Below the pieces are notes generated by a model. That model saw only the letters and a list, made by a program, of their open reading frames with translations. It had not been told where the DNA came from and did not search any database. This document shows, in pieces, positions 22,026 through 33,070 of a stretch of DNA of 64,000 nt. The translations under genes and the position numbers were made by a program. The stretch is from Ailurus styani (Eukaryota; Chordata; Mammalia; Carnivora; Ailuridae): contig LNAC01000767.1 in the NCBI GenBank assembly GCA_002007465.1, positions 1 to 64,000 of the forward strand. Reading direction: 5' to 3'. Numbering within the stretch: position 1 is the stretch's first letter; every line of letters begins with the position of its first letter.

Positions 22026-25000
22026 GTGGCACTAAATTCATGTCTTTCAAATAGTTATCCTGAATGTAAATGGGCTAAATGCCCCAATCAAAAGACACAG
22101 GGTATCAGAATGGATAAAAATCAAGACCCATCAATATGCTGTCTACAAGAAACTCATTTTAGACCCAAAGACACCTCCAGATATAAACTGAGGGGGTAGA
22201 AAACAATTTACCATGCTAAGGGACATCAAAAGAAAGCTGGGGTGGCAATCCTTATATCAGGTAAATTAGATTTTAAGCCAAAGACTATCATAAGAGATGA
22301 GGAAGCACACTATATCATACTTAAAGGGTCTGTCCAACAAGCTCTAACATTTTAAGTATCTATGCCCCTAACATGGGAGCATCCCATTACATAAACCAAT
22401 TAATAACAAAATCAAAGAAACACATAGACAATAATACAATAATAGTAGGGGACTTTAACACCCCCCCCTCACTGAAATGAACAGATCATCTAAGCAAAAG
22501 ATCAACAAAGCAATAAAGGCTTTAAATGACACAGTGGACCAGATGGACATCACAGATATACTCAGAACATTCTATCCCAAAGCAACAGAATACACATTCT
22601 TCTCTAGTGCACATGGAACATTCTCCAGAATAGATCACATGCTGGGTCACAAATCAGGTCTCAACTGGTACCAAAAGACTGGGATCATTCCCTGCATATT
22701 TTCAGACCGCAGTGCTTTGAAACTAGAACTCAACCAAAAGAGGATATTTGGAAAGAACTCAAATACATTGAGGCTAAAGAGCATTCTACTAAAGAATGAA
22801 TGGGTGAACCAGGAAATTAAAGAAGAATTAAAAAAATTCATGGGAACAAATGAAAATGAAAACACAACTGTTCAGAATCTTTAGGACACAGCAAAGGCGG
22901 TCCTAAGAGGAAAGTCTATAGCAATACAAAACTTTCTCAAGAAACAAGAAAGGTCTCTAGTATACAACCTAATCCTACACTTATAGGAGCTGGAGAAAGA
23001 ACAGGAAAGAAAGCCTAAACCCAGCAGGAGAAGAGAAATAATAAAGACCAGAGTAGAAATCAAGGAAATAGAAACCAAAAGAACAGCGGAACAAATCAAT
23101 GAAACTAGGAGCTGGTTATTTGAAAGAATTAATAAGTTTGATAAACCCCTGGCCAGACTTATCAAAAGGAAAAGAGAAAGGACTCAAGTTAATAAAATCA
23201 TAAATGAAAGAGGAGAGATCACAACCAACACCAAAGAAATACAAACAATTATAAGAACATATTATGAGCAACTATACACCAGCAAATTTGACTATGTGGA
23301 AGAAATGAATGCATTCCTAGAGACATATAAACTACCAAAACTGAATCGAGAAGAAATAGAAAACCTGAACAGACCCATAACCAGTAAGGAGATTGAAGCA
23401 ATAATTAAAAAATCTCCCAACAAACAAGAGCCCAGGGCCAGACGGCTTCCCAGGGGAATTCTACCATACATTTAAAGAAGAATTAATACATATTCTCCTG
23501 AAGGAAAACTTCCAAACTCCTTTTATGAGGCCAGCGTTACCTTGATCCCAAAACCAGACAAAGGCTCCAATGAAAAAGGAGAATTACAGACCAATATCCC
23601 TGATGAATATGGATGCAGAAATTCTCACCAAAATACTACTAGCCAATAGGATCCAACAGCACATTAAAAGGATTATTCACCACGACTGAATGGGATTTAT
23701 TCCTGGGCTGCAAGTTTGGTTCAACATCTGCAAATCAATCAATGTGATACAATACATTAATAAAAGAAAGAACAAGAACCATATGATACTGTCAATAGAT
23801 GCTGAAAAAGCATTTGACAAAGTACAGGGTCCTTTCTTGATCAAAAATCTTCACAATGCAGGAATAGAGGGTATATACCTCAATATCATAAAAAACATCT
23901 ATGAAAAACCCACTGCAAATATCATTCTCAATGGGGAAAAACTGACAGCTTTTCCCCTAAGGGCAGGAACACAGTAGGGCTGTCCACTATAACCACTGCT
24001 ATTCAACACAGTACTAGAAGTCCTAGCGTCAGGAATCAGACAACAAAAATAAAAGGCATCTGAATCAGCAAAGAAGAAGTCAAACTCTCATTCTTTGCAG
24101 ATGATATGATACTTTATGTGGAAAACCCAAAAGACCACTCCAAAACTGCTAGAACTCATACAGGAATTCAGTAAAGTGTCAGGATATAAAATCAATGCAC
24201 AGAAATCATTTGCATTCTGTATACCAACAATAAGACAGAAGAAAGAGGAACTAAGGAGCTGATCCCATTTACAGTTGCACCCAAAATCATAAGATACCTA
24301 GGAATAAATCTAACCAAAGAAGCAAAAAATCTGTACTCAGAAAACTATAAAGCACTCATGAAAGAAACTGAGGAAGACACAAAGAAATGGAAAACTGTTC
24401 CATGTTCATGGATTGGAAGAACAAATATTGTGAAAATGTCTATGCTACCTAGAGCAATCTACATATTTAATGCAATCCCTATCAAAATACCATCAACTTT
24501 TTTCAAAGACCAGAGGAATGTTGAAAAAGAAAACCAAAGTTGGCGGCATCACAATTCCAGACTTCAAGCTCTGTTGAAAAAGAAAACCAAAGTTGGCGGC
24601 ATCACAATTCCAGACTTCAAGCTCTATTACAAAGCTGTAATCATCATGACAGTATGGTACTGGCACAAAAACAGACACATAGATGAATGGAACAGAATAG
24701 GGAACCCAGAAATGGATCCTCAATTCTATGGTCAACTAATTTTTGACAAAGCAGGAAAGAATGTCCAAAGGAAAGAAGACAGTGTCACCAAATGGTATTG
24801 GGAAAATTGGACAGCCACATGCAGAAGGTGAACCTGGACCATTTCCTTACACCACACAAAAAAATAGACTCCAAATGCACGAAAGACCTCAATGTGAGAC
24901 AGGAATCCATCAAAATTCTTGAGGAGAACACAGGCAGCAACCTCTTCAACTGCAGCCACAGCACCTTCTTCCTAGAAACATTGCCAAAGGCAAGGGAAGC

Positions 25001-25812
25001 AAGGTCAAAAATGAACTATTGGGACTTCATCAAGATAAAAAGCTTTTGCACAGCAAAGGAAACAGTCAATAAAACCAAAAGACAACTGACAGAATGGGAG
25101 AAGATATTTGCAAATGACATGTCAGATAAAGGGCTAATAGCCAAAATCTATAATGAACTTATCAAACTAAACACCCAAAGAACAAATAATCCAATTGAGA
25201 AATGGGCAGAAGACATGAACAGACATTTCTCCAAAGAAGACATCCAAATGGCCAACAGACAGATGAAAAAGTGCTCAACATCACCCAGCATTAGGAAAAT
25301 ACAAATCAAAACCACAGTGAGATACCACCTCATACCAGTCAGAATGGCTAAAATGAAATAGTCAGGAAACGACAAGTGTTGGCGAGGATGTGGAGAAAGG
25401 GGAACCTTCCTACATTGTTGGTGGGAGTTCAAACTGGTGCAGCCACTCTGGAAACCAGTATGGAGGTTCCTCAAAAAGTTTAAAATAGAGCTACCTTATG
25501 ACCCAGCAATCGCACTACTGAGTATTTACCCTAAGGATACAAATGTCGTGATCCTAAGGGGCTCGTGCACCCAAATGTTTATAGCAGCAATATCCACAAT
25601 AGCCAAACTATGGAAAGAGCCTAGATGTCCATAAACAGATGAATGAATAAAGAAGATGTGGTATATATATATATACAATGGAATGCTCTGCAGTCATCAA
25701 AAAAACTGAAATTTTGCCATTTGCAATTACGTGGATGGAACTAGAGGGTATTACGCTAAGCGAAATAAGTCAATCAGAGAAAGACAATTATCATATGATC
25801 TTTCTGATATGA
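22026..25812 (+). pseudogene. L1 ORF2 (endonuclease / reverse transcriptase), broken
   Basis: ORF2p nicks target DNA and reverse-transcribes L1 RNA. The expected start is GTG at 22026 instead of ATG (context acagtggcactaaattca). The endonuclease keeps GDFN (22448-22459), but the following C run has about two extra bases, shifting the frame. The SDH motif reads SDR (tca gac cgc, 22702-22710). The reverse transcriptase keeps [11 protein letters not shown] (about 23790) and catalytic FADDMILYV (FADD at 24094-24105). A 53-bp tandem duplication (24519-24624) shifts the frame again. Open pieces remain at 22477-22884, 23690-23977, 24358-24831, 24792-25361 and 25437-25634. In the C-terminal cysteine-rich motif the second cysteine of HCWWEC is phenylalanine (ttc, 25428-25430). 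The final stop is tga at 25810-25812. The span would encode about 1,260 residues, the usual L1 ORF2 size. Confidence 0.93.
24519..24624 (+). repeat. 53-bp tandem duplication inside ORF2
   Basis: Units 24519-24571 and 24572-24624 are identical over 53 bp, from tgttgaaaaagaaaacc to cttcaagctc. As 53 is not a multiple of three, it shifts the ORF2 frame. Just upstream, cttttttcaaagaccagagg seems to lack about 40-60 bp of the remembered consensus, so deletion and duplication may be linked. Confidence 0.95.
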
Positions 25813-26076
25813 GGAATTTGAGAGGCAGGGTGGGGAGGCTGTGGGGGGAAGGGAGGGAAAAATGAAACAAGATGGTACCTGGGAAACAAACCATAAGAGA
25901 CTCTTAATCTTAGGAAACCAACTGAGGGTTGCTGGGAAGGGAAGGGATAGGGTGGCTCGGTGATGGACACTGGGGAGGGCATGTGCTATGGCGAGTGCTG
26001 TGAATTGTGTAAGACTGATGATTCATAGACCTGTACCCCTGAAACAAATAATACATTATATGTTAATTTAAAAAAA
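25813..26076 (+). other. L1 3' UTR with G-rich tracts and A tail
   Basis: Follows the ORF2 stop. Contains two runs fitting G3+N1-7 quadruplex patterns (25828-25857 and 25934-25952), the agactcttaatct block, and the terminal gattcatagacctgtacccc (26021-26040). It ends with a short A tail before the putative target-site duplication. A polypurine tract is a standard L1 3' UTR feature. Confidence 0.85.
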
Positions 26077-26084
26077 GATTATAT

Positions 26085-26899
26085 ACATAATCAAGAAATT
26101 CCACTTAAAACAAGCATATATACCTCTTTAAATATACAAGTATAAATATTTTTAATATACAAATATATTTATATAATATTATTCATACTTCACAGTAAGT
26201 AAAACATGGACAGAATCCAAATGTCTATTAGGAGGGAAATGGATAAATGCATTGTGTTTCAATGATACATCAGAATAACCGGCTGCATTTACAGAGGATC
26301 AGATACTTTATACAAAGATTATTTATGTGAAGAATTACCTATGGTATATGTTTCAGTGAAAATAACTTACAGAGAATATATATATATACACATATACATA
26401 TGTATTTATATATGTATATATTATCACTTTAAAATATTTACATAATTATATACTTTCGTGTTATTAAACTTGAAAATACAAAAGCCAACTGTTCAAGTGG
26501 TGATATGTGGAGGTGGTTCTAGAAAGGGATGGGAAACTGTCAGTTTTAATGTTTTAATTATTGTATTATTTGGATGTCTAAGCACACAAGTAAAGGATTT
26601 ATGATGTAAAAACCGAGATTAAATAGTTGGCACTTCTCTTTCTGTATCTTTATCTCTTTCATGAAGAAAGCTGCTGTGTTGTGACATTTTTTAACCTTTG
26701 CATCTTTCTTCCTACGCTATCTCTCCTGTGCCTGGACCATTAACTGTCCTCTCTGATAACAGTAGTTGTGCAATTCACAAGTTCAAAGCTTTCTGTATTA
26801 TTATTATTAAACAATGGGCTCTATCTGAATTCTGAAATTATTTCTACCCTGATTACAAGTGCAAGGAAATTTTTTGAATAAAAAGTTAACTCATTAAGA
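26085..26899. other. AT-rich stretch, no gene
   Basis: TA-rich simple sequence at about 26095-26170 and 26374-26425 (tatata and tgtata units); the rest is unassigned. Confidence 0.45.
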
Positions 26900-26915
26900 T
26901 ACAAACGCAACTTTA

Positions 26916-27097
26916 TTTATTTATTTATTTTTAATTTACTTGACAGACAGAGAGAAATCACAAGTAGGCAGAGAGGCAGGCAGAGAGAGAGGAGGAAGCA
27001 GGGCAAGGAGCCCGATGTGGGCCTCGATCCCAGGACCCTGGGATCATGACCTGAGCCGAAGGCAGAGGCTTTAACCCACTGAGCCACCCAGGCACCC
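26916..27097 (-). mobile_element. CAN-SINE with small body deletion
   Basis: Minus-strand SINEC: tttatttatttatttatttt, cagagagaaatcacaagtag, aggaggaagcagg then directly gcaaggagcccgatg, so most of the ctccctgctgagca segment is missing; head complement ends ccacccaggcacc. Target-site duplication tacaaacgcaacttta / tacaaatgcaacttta at 26900-26915 and 27098-27113, one mismatch. Confidence 0.93.
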
Positions 27098-27113
27098 TAC
27101 AAATGCAACTTTA

Positions 27114-27995
27114 AAAAGGACTTGAAAAAGGAAAGGAATTTGTGTGGGTTGGACTGTGAAAATAACAGTTTCTAAATATAACGTTCAAGTTATGAGGAAG
27201 GAAAAAGGTGATGACTAATTTGAAAGTCCATCATTTTAATCACTCTGGGTAGCATCTGTTGATTGACGAAAGAAAGACACACATAAGCTTTGAATAGGTT
27301 ATATGGTAGAAATGTTAAAGACTATTTTAAAAATGAGATTGCATCTGCCTTGCTTTCAGTTTTGTGATTAGATTTTCGTGTTCTTAGGCCTCAACTATAC
27401 CATGCTGTTCCTATAATTTTCTATTCTGATCCCTCAATTTTTAGTACCTTAGGGGGCTTCATAGTCAATTACAAAAGATGTCTCTGGTTTTGAAGCTTTT
27501 AACCTAGCTTTTAGTGTTGGGGTCAAAGATACTATTTTGTAGCATTGCAATCAAATGACATTTCCAACTACTGCCATATTCTAGGACGGTCATTTCTTGC
27601 TAGGATTTTGGAAAAGGATATAATTTTGCATTTAGAGATTCACCGTTGTGAGTTATATGAAAATGGAAACCAATGACATTTTCACAATAACTTTTGTTGA
27701 AAAGTTTCGAAACATTTTCATGGCATTCGTTAAGGTTTACAGGGCCATATACATAAGTAAAGAGAAAATTTCTATGAAATGGAGAATGAACATAGCTTAA
27801 TAGGTCAAGGATAGACAACAAAACCCATGGAGATGAGGAAAAACATAATGGTTTAAAAAATAATTATATACCATATAGGAAGAAACAAATGACATAAATC
27901 AAAATGTGATTACTGAAGCCTCTTCTCACATCTCAATGTTCGTAAGATGTCATGTGATTTATAATACGCTGTGTCTGACACACACTCCTCCTCCT
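27114..27995. other. Unassigned stretch
   Basis: No gene or repeat family recognised. A 73-codon minus-strand frame at 27600-27821 has no recognisable similarity. Confidence 0.45.
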
Positions 27996-28205
27996 CCTAA
28001 TAACTATGTGCCAGGCATTAGTTTAACTTTACATCAATTACTAGTTACCAGGATATACTTACAACAATCTTGCTGCATTTAGTGTGAAGGTTGAAGTTAT
28101 TACTATTACTTATTTAAAGGTGAAGAAACTGAGACACACAGATGTTAAGTGTCTTATCCAAAGTCCCATATAATATGTAATAAATGAGAATCTGAACTTA
28201 GGGAA
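27996..28205 (-). mobile_element. MIR SINE
   Basis: Reverse MIR order: ataactatgtgccaggcatt, a middle with cttacaacaatcttg, aggtgaagaaactgagacac, acagatgttaagtgtcttat ccaaagtccc. Motifs match the MIR core with moderate divergence. Confidence 0.8.
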
Positions 28206-28469
28206 GTTGCCATTTGAATTTACATATACTTAATCATAATTTGTAAACCACAATGAATGATGATTGAGATAATGAGAATTAGTCTTTGATAAAAGCAAAG
28301 AAAGCAGCACTAGATGTACCTAAGAGACCCTGGGAGGCTTCTAGCCCAGTAAGATCTTCCTTATTAAGTAAGTTCTACAATACCTGAAGAATCACTGGTA
28401 GATATTTTCATTGGAATAAAAGTATTTTCATTATTATAAAATATAGAATGTGATATGAACAGATAGTTA

Positions 28470-29310
28470 ACAAAAGAGATAATTAATACACGAATAGATT
28501 TCAAACTTCACTAGATACCAGGTAATTATAATTAAAACAACTACGAGTACATTTTCATATCCTCTAGATTGTAAAAAATTAAAAAGTTGGACAGTATTAA
28601 CTGCTAGTGATGATATGGAGATGGAATAACTCTCATCCTTCACAAGTTAGGATGCAAACTACTATGGAAAGTAAATTGGAATTATCAGGTGTTGTCACAG
28701 ACACTCACAGAGTTTGACCCAGCGATTTCACTTTCAGTTATCAACTTTAGAGAAATCTTCATACATGTGCCCAAGGAGACATTTACAAGATTCTAAAACC
28801 TTTTGCAGCTTTAGTTGTGGGGAAAAAAAAATAGGAAAACATAAAAACTAAAATGAGTAAGAACTACATGAATCAAAATGGACCAATTAAACAATAGTTG
28901 ACCTAAAAAAAGCAGTTTGTCAACAGATACATACATGATGACAGGATTTATGTTATTTTATTTTATTCTATTTTTAAAGATTTTATTTATTTGACAGAGA
29001 AAGTGAGAGAACACAAGCGGGGGCGGGGGCAGAGCAGCAGAGGGAGAAGGAGAAGCAGGCTCCCCGTTGAGCAGGGAGCCCGAGGCGGGCCAATCCCAGG
29101 ACACTGGGATTCATGACCTGAGCCAGAGGCAGATGCTTAACCGACTGAGCCACTCAGGTGCCCCAAGATGATAGGATTTATATAATGTTTGAAAATTTCC
29201 AAACTTATACTTCTTATTTGGGGGTCATATATTTAAATGGTATAACAATTTATAAAGTAATAGTAAAGATTAAATGAAAATAGTTACCTCCAGGACGGGA
29301 GAATTACAAG
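28470..29310 (+). mobile_element. Old L1/HAL1-type fragment split by a SINE
   Basis: Decayed ORF2 C-terminal homology in sense: ttcactagataccaggtaat then aattaaaacaactacgag, aaattaaaaagttgg, gatgatatggagatggaata, gtttgacccagcgatttcac, acatgtgcccaaggagacat, atggaccaattaaacaatag. The order corresponds to the old L1 end (naccaggtaaatgc...gacccagcaattcc...). The SINE at 28952-29166 interrupts it, and the part after the SINE is less certain. Confidence 0.5.
28952..29166 (-). mobile_element. CAN-SINE, diverged subtype
   Basis: Minus-strand SINEC with gagaacacaagcgggggcgg and agcagagggagaaggagaag in place of the taggcagagaggcaggcag body, the older subtype. Head complement ends gagccactcaggtgcccc. 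Flanking duplication gatgacaggatttat / gatgataggatttat (28937-28951 and 29167-29181), one mismatch. Confidence 0.92.
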
Positions 29311-30840
29311 TGTCGTTACTTGAGGTTTCAATTTTGTCTCTTGTTATATTTAACATATATTGTAAAGTGAATATGGAAAAATGTGGAGATTCATTAAAGC
29401 TGGGGTTGGCTACTTGATACTCATTATTCTCTATGCTTTGTTTATATAAATTAAAGTATTTCACAATAAACATAATATGTATTCTTAAGAAAAGGAAAAA
29501 TACTGAAAAAATGACACCTCACTCATCCCATTACTTAAGTATAACTTTTTAAGCCCAATTTAAAAAATTCAGTATAATTCCTTACAGCCACAGAGTTAAT
29601 GTACAGCTGGTGGTATACTATATACACAGTTTTGTGCCCTCATAGGGATATGCCGCAATGGATTTTCTTTTTTTTTTTCCTAGTCTCTGTTAAAATGCTA
29701 ACATTTTGGCCATGAAAACACATTAACATATTATTGGAGATCACACCTTGGGACAATTTATTATTGTTTTTCAATCATAGCTACCTAATTTCAGGTCCTG
29801 CAGCACTATGCACTATGTCCTAATGGGCATATTTCATAATGGGAAGTGGGCAAAAGTTTGGTGTGCTTTCTAGAGGACTGATAGGGCCTTAGGGAGGGCA
29901 TTTAGGTAGTTGGTGAGGACAATGGGTATCTGCAGGTATTATGGAGACACAAGTCTGTTAAGGATAAACAATCTGCTTTACAATTTTGCCTAGAGCTACC
30001 CTGGAGAGGATAATAAATAAATATATGAGATTTAGTGTTATTCTGTATCTAACATGCAATTTGAAGTAACAGCTTGTTATTAGAAACTGACCAAGACCTA
30101 ATTTATCATCTCTATCTAAAAGAATTTAAGCATTTCCAACCAGCACAGACCTTTTTTTGTTCAACATTCCTGATGTGACTGACTAAAGAGTGTGAGCATT
30201 CCTGGGCAGCTATAGGTGCATTTTGTAAAATAGAACACTGTTCAGCACGGTCTCTATGAGCCCAGCTTTGCTTTCTGAAAAAAGTTGGGAGGCCATGTTC
30301 ATGCACTAATTTAAGGGGTCAATAGAAAGGCTGAACTCCAAGGTGTTAGTCTGACAGGATGCAATTAGATTTTCTTTTGTCACGTACTAATATACCCCTC
30401 GGAAGGGTATCGTGTAAACTTTACCAGTTATCTCTTTGCTGTGTGGAAAAAGGATTAATTGAAATGTCAGACAGGTCTGTGATTTGGGTGAGTCAACTGA
30501 GGTGAGTAAGTGCAGCGTCTGATCCTGTCATTATTTAAGACTTTGGCATTTTATTAGTCATGGACTTATGCATTAATTTTGATCTCTAAAATACTATTTA
30601 TCTTGATTACTAAATTTTTCGGTGCCCTTTTAAATTTTGTGTAAGGTAATGCCTTACTTACTATATCCTAGTCCCATCAGGGTAAAGCAAAGTTACAGTG
30701 GAAATAAATGTGGTACTCAGAAAAAAACCTTTATGCACAACTGCAGATGATGTCATATATGTAACTATAACTATATATATACTAATTTAAAAAATTACTT
30801 TTGCTGAATTCTTTCAAATTTTTGTGACCTTTACCTAATC
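29311..30840. other. Unassigned stretch, partly single-copy-like
   Basis: No gene recognised. About 29500-29770 resembles an ancient repeat I cannot name. About 30380-30620 contains transcription-factor-like motifs (AGTTATCT, GGATTAA, TGAGTCA at 30489-30495) in sequence that is not obviously repeat-derived. Confidence 0.4.
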
Positions 30841-30925
30841 GCATTGACTCTTATTTTTCTTACATAGTAAATGGAGATAGTAATTCCTACTTCACAAGTT
30901 AATTAAGTGCTTAAAACTTATATAT
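30841..30925 (+). mobile_element. MIR-like fragment (weak)
   Basis: The phrase cttacatagtaaatggagat, agtaattcctacttcacaag, ttaattaagtgctt resembles the MIR segment 'catctgtaaaatggggataataatagtacctacctc...taaagcgctt'. Short and diverged. Confidence 0.4.
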
Positions 30926-30939
30926 AAAGACTCTAGCTT

Positions 30940-31150
30940 ATGGTGTGCCTGGGTGGCTCAGCAGATTGGGCATCTGACTCTTGATTTTGGCTTAGGTCAT
31001 GATCTCATGATTAAGAGGAGCCCCTCATAGGGCTGTGCACTCATCAGGGAGTCTATTTCTCTCTCTCTCTCTGTTCCCATCTCCCTCTTCCCCTTCCCCT
31101 GCTCATGCTCTCTTTCTAAAGTAAATACATTAAAAAAAAAAAGAAGAAAA
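30940..31150 (+). mobile_element. CAN-SINE, older subtype
   Basis: Head ggtgtgcctgggtggctcag followed by gggcatctgactcttgattt (older subtype), gtcatgatctcatgattaag, a degenerate middle, long CT tract and A-rich tail. Flanks agactctagctt / agaatctagctt (30928-30939 and 31151-31162), one mismatch. Confidence 0.9.
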
Positions 31151-31419
31151 AGAATCTAGCTTGTACCCTAAAATATGGATAGCTATGATAAATGTTTGTT
31201 GTAATGGTTATTAAAATTAAAAAAGGAATAATTAAGGATATATGCGTATTCTTCCCAGATAACACATTTTAATCAACTTTAAAGTTGATGGTGAGAAGTG
31301 ACATCTCAGTATAGATTACCATTATATAATTTTTCCATGTATCAGCTTTGCCCAAATACCATTTATAGCTTGATCTTTCACTTACATCAAGCTATTGACA
31401 AAATATTATCTCTGAGTGT

Positions 31420-31700
31420 AGCCTAATCTGATCACCCTATTAATACTGGTATCACCCATCTCTCTCCCTCCCTCCGTGCTTGAGCAGTCTGTGTTCTTAT
31501 TACCTTGCTTTACATTTCTGAACAGTACCTATCAGCTTTTAATACCACATTTAACTTACTTATATTGTCTGTCTTACCTCCAGGACGATGTATGCTCCAT
31601 GATGCAAACACTTTTATCTGTTTTGTTCACTACTTGATTCAAAACCAATGAGAGTGGTGTGTGTACAGGTACTCTATACAATGTTTTCCAAATTAATGAA
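31420..31700 (+). mobile_element. L2 LINE 3' end
   Basis: Sense L2 order: cctaatctgatcaccctatt, tatattgtctgtcttacctc, caggacgatgtatgctccat, gatgcaaacacttttatctg, ttttgttcactacttgattc, and a terminal ccaaattaatgaatacatt. Matches the L2 3' UTR (gtaagctccatgagggcaggg ... tgttcactgctgtatcc) with high divergence. Confidence 0.65.
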
Positions 31701-31800
31701 TACATTAATGATGGGATTCAACTTAAATTTCTCATTTTTTCCATGTAAAAGATATTTTTGATAAAGCAAACGGGTATGTTTCCAAGAAGAAACACTAAGA

Positions 31801-32031
31801 GGGGTGCCTGGGTGGTTCCGTTGGTGAAGCAGTTAAGTGGCCGCCTTTGGTTTAGGTCAAGATCTCAGGTCTCAGGGTCCTGGGACCTAGCCCTGCAGGG
31901 GGCTGGCAGCCTCCCTCCCTGCCAGGAGTTTGCTTCTCTTCTTCTTCCTCTCCTTCTGCCCCTTCCCCTCCTGCTTGTGTGCACGATGTGTGTTCTCTCT
32001 CTCCAATAAAATAAGTAAAATCTTAAAAAAG
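31801..32031 (+). mobile_element. CAN-SINE, diverged subtype
   Basis: Head ggggtgcctgggtggttccg, ttggtgaagcagttaagtgg, ccgcctttggtttaggtcaa, then tcctgggacctagcc, CT-rich stretch and A tail. It is the most unusual SINEC in the window, with several substitutions in the tRNA-like head. Flanks gaaacactaaga / gaaaccctagga (31789-31800 and 32032-32043). The 83-codon frame over it is SINE sequence. Confidence 0.88.
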
Positions 32032-32043
32032 GAAACCCTAGGA

Positions 32044-32504
32044 AGAAAAATAAGTTGCTGAAAAACATAGTTACTTAGGTAGAAAAGTAAATGCCTGAGT
32101 AGTGACTTGGAGGATTCACTCCCTCTCCCTTTACCTCTCCCTCCCTTCCTCCTACCATTTCTCCCCTCTCCCTTCCTCTTCTCTGAATTAAATCAGCACT
32201 TACAAGATCATCTCTCTTCCTGCTTACTTTTCTGTCACTTGGTTTCACCCTTCACTAGACTTCACACCTGAACAGCTGTTGCTGTTCGCAATTAATAATC
32301 TTTACTGACTTACCGGTTCGTCCCTTTTTTATTTACTCACTAATGTATTCAGGTCATCTAGCAAACCACAACAATTAGTCTTTTCGAGGACCTTAGTACC
32401 CCTTTGATAATTGCAAACAAAATTATCCTGCTTCCTGGGACTCTTTGGTACTTGAAGAAGGGACCAGGTGAGCACAGGGTAGATTAATTAATTCAGACCC
32501 TTAT
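32044..32504. other. Unassigned stretch with CT-rich patch
   Basis: A pyrimidine-rich patch at about 32118-32185 (ccctctccct-type) is low-complexity DNA. No gene or repeat family recognised. Confidence 0.4.
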
Positions 32505-32610
32505 TCTATTTATTCAACAAACATTTAGTGAGCACCTACTATGTGCAAATACAGTGTCCTGTGTTGTGGACATAACAATGAGCAAAATGACCTTGGTGTC
32601 CATATATAGA
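32505..32610 (-). mobile_element. L2 LINE 3' end, antisense
   Basis: tatttattcaacaaacattt, agtgagcacctactatgtgc, and gtggacataacaatgagcaa match the reverse complement of the L2 3' terminus. Short but typical. Confidence 0.7.
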
Positions 32611-32934
32611 TGGTTTTAAAATTATAGTTATGATGAAAATGTAGTCATATAAATTTTATCATACCAATCATATGTCATATTATATTTTATCAACCAATTC
32701 TGTTTTTCCCTCCCCATTTATCCTTTAGTTCTTTTTCCTGGATTACAGAACATCCATAGCCTGAAGAAAAGTTGATATAGCAGGTAATGAAAGTCCCTTA
32801 AAGACATGCCTGGTTAGAGATCTGAAGTACTAAAAGAGAGCCTTAATGCTAGATTGTTGTCACAGGTTTCTTTTTGTTCAGAAAAAAATTTTTTTTTGGT
32901 ATTAAGTAATACAATCCTGATTTTAAAAATATGA

Positions 32935-33070
32935 AATAGGTACTATTATTATTCAATTTAAAAAATGATGAAACTGAAGTACAAACTGAGGCAGCTCCCT
33001 TGCTAAACTTCCCAGAGCTGTTACATGACAGAACCAAGTGTCCAGCCCAGTGGTCCAACACCTCCTGTTG
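32935..33070 (-). mobile_element. MIR SINE fragment
   Basis: aaataggtactattattatt, aaaaaatgatgaaactgaag, tacaaactgaggcagctccc and ttacatgacagaacc follow the reverse MIR core order (gtaggtactattattatccc ... gatgaggaaactgagg). Confidence 0.65.

Larger units (their letters stand above)
19159..26076 (+). mobile_element. Near-full-length carnivoran LINE-1, inactive
   Basis: A 6.9-kb L1 in sense orientation with 5' UTR (19159-21031, including a nested SINE), ORF1 remnant, ORF2 remnant, 3' UTR with G-rich tracts and short A tail. Order and content match carnivoran L1 as I remember it. Flanks share gattatat (19151-19158 and 26077-26084), preceded by A-rich sequence at the 5' side, a plausible target-site duplication supporting a single insertion with an intact 5' end. 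It starts gcaaggagcaagatggtgga, resembling the usual 'ggcaagatggcggaag' L1 start. Frameshifts and stops in both ORFs and altered catalytic residues make it non-autonomous. No splice sites or host gene association are visible. Confidence 0.95.

Noticed and set aside
24792..25361. 189-codon plus-strand open frame
   Set aside because: It is the C-terminal third of L1 ORF2 (phrases such as [17 protein letters not shown]), part of a broken retrotransposon, not a host gene.
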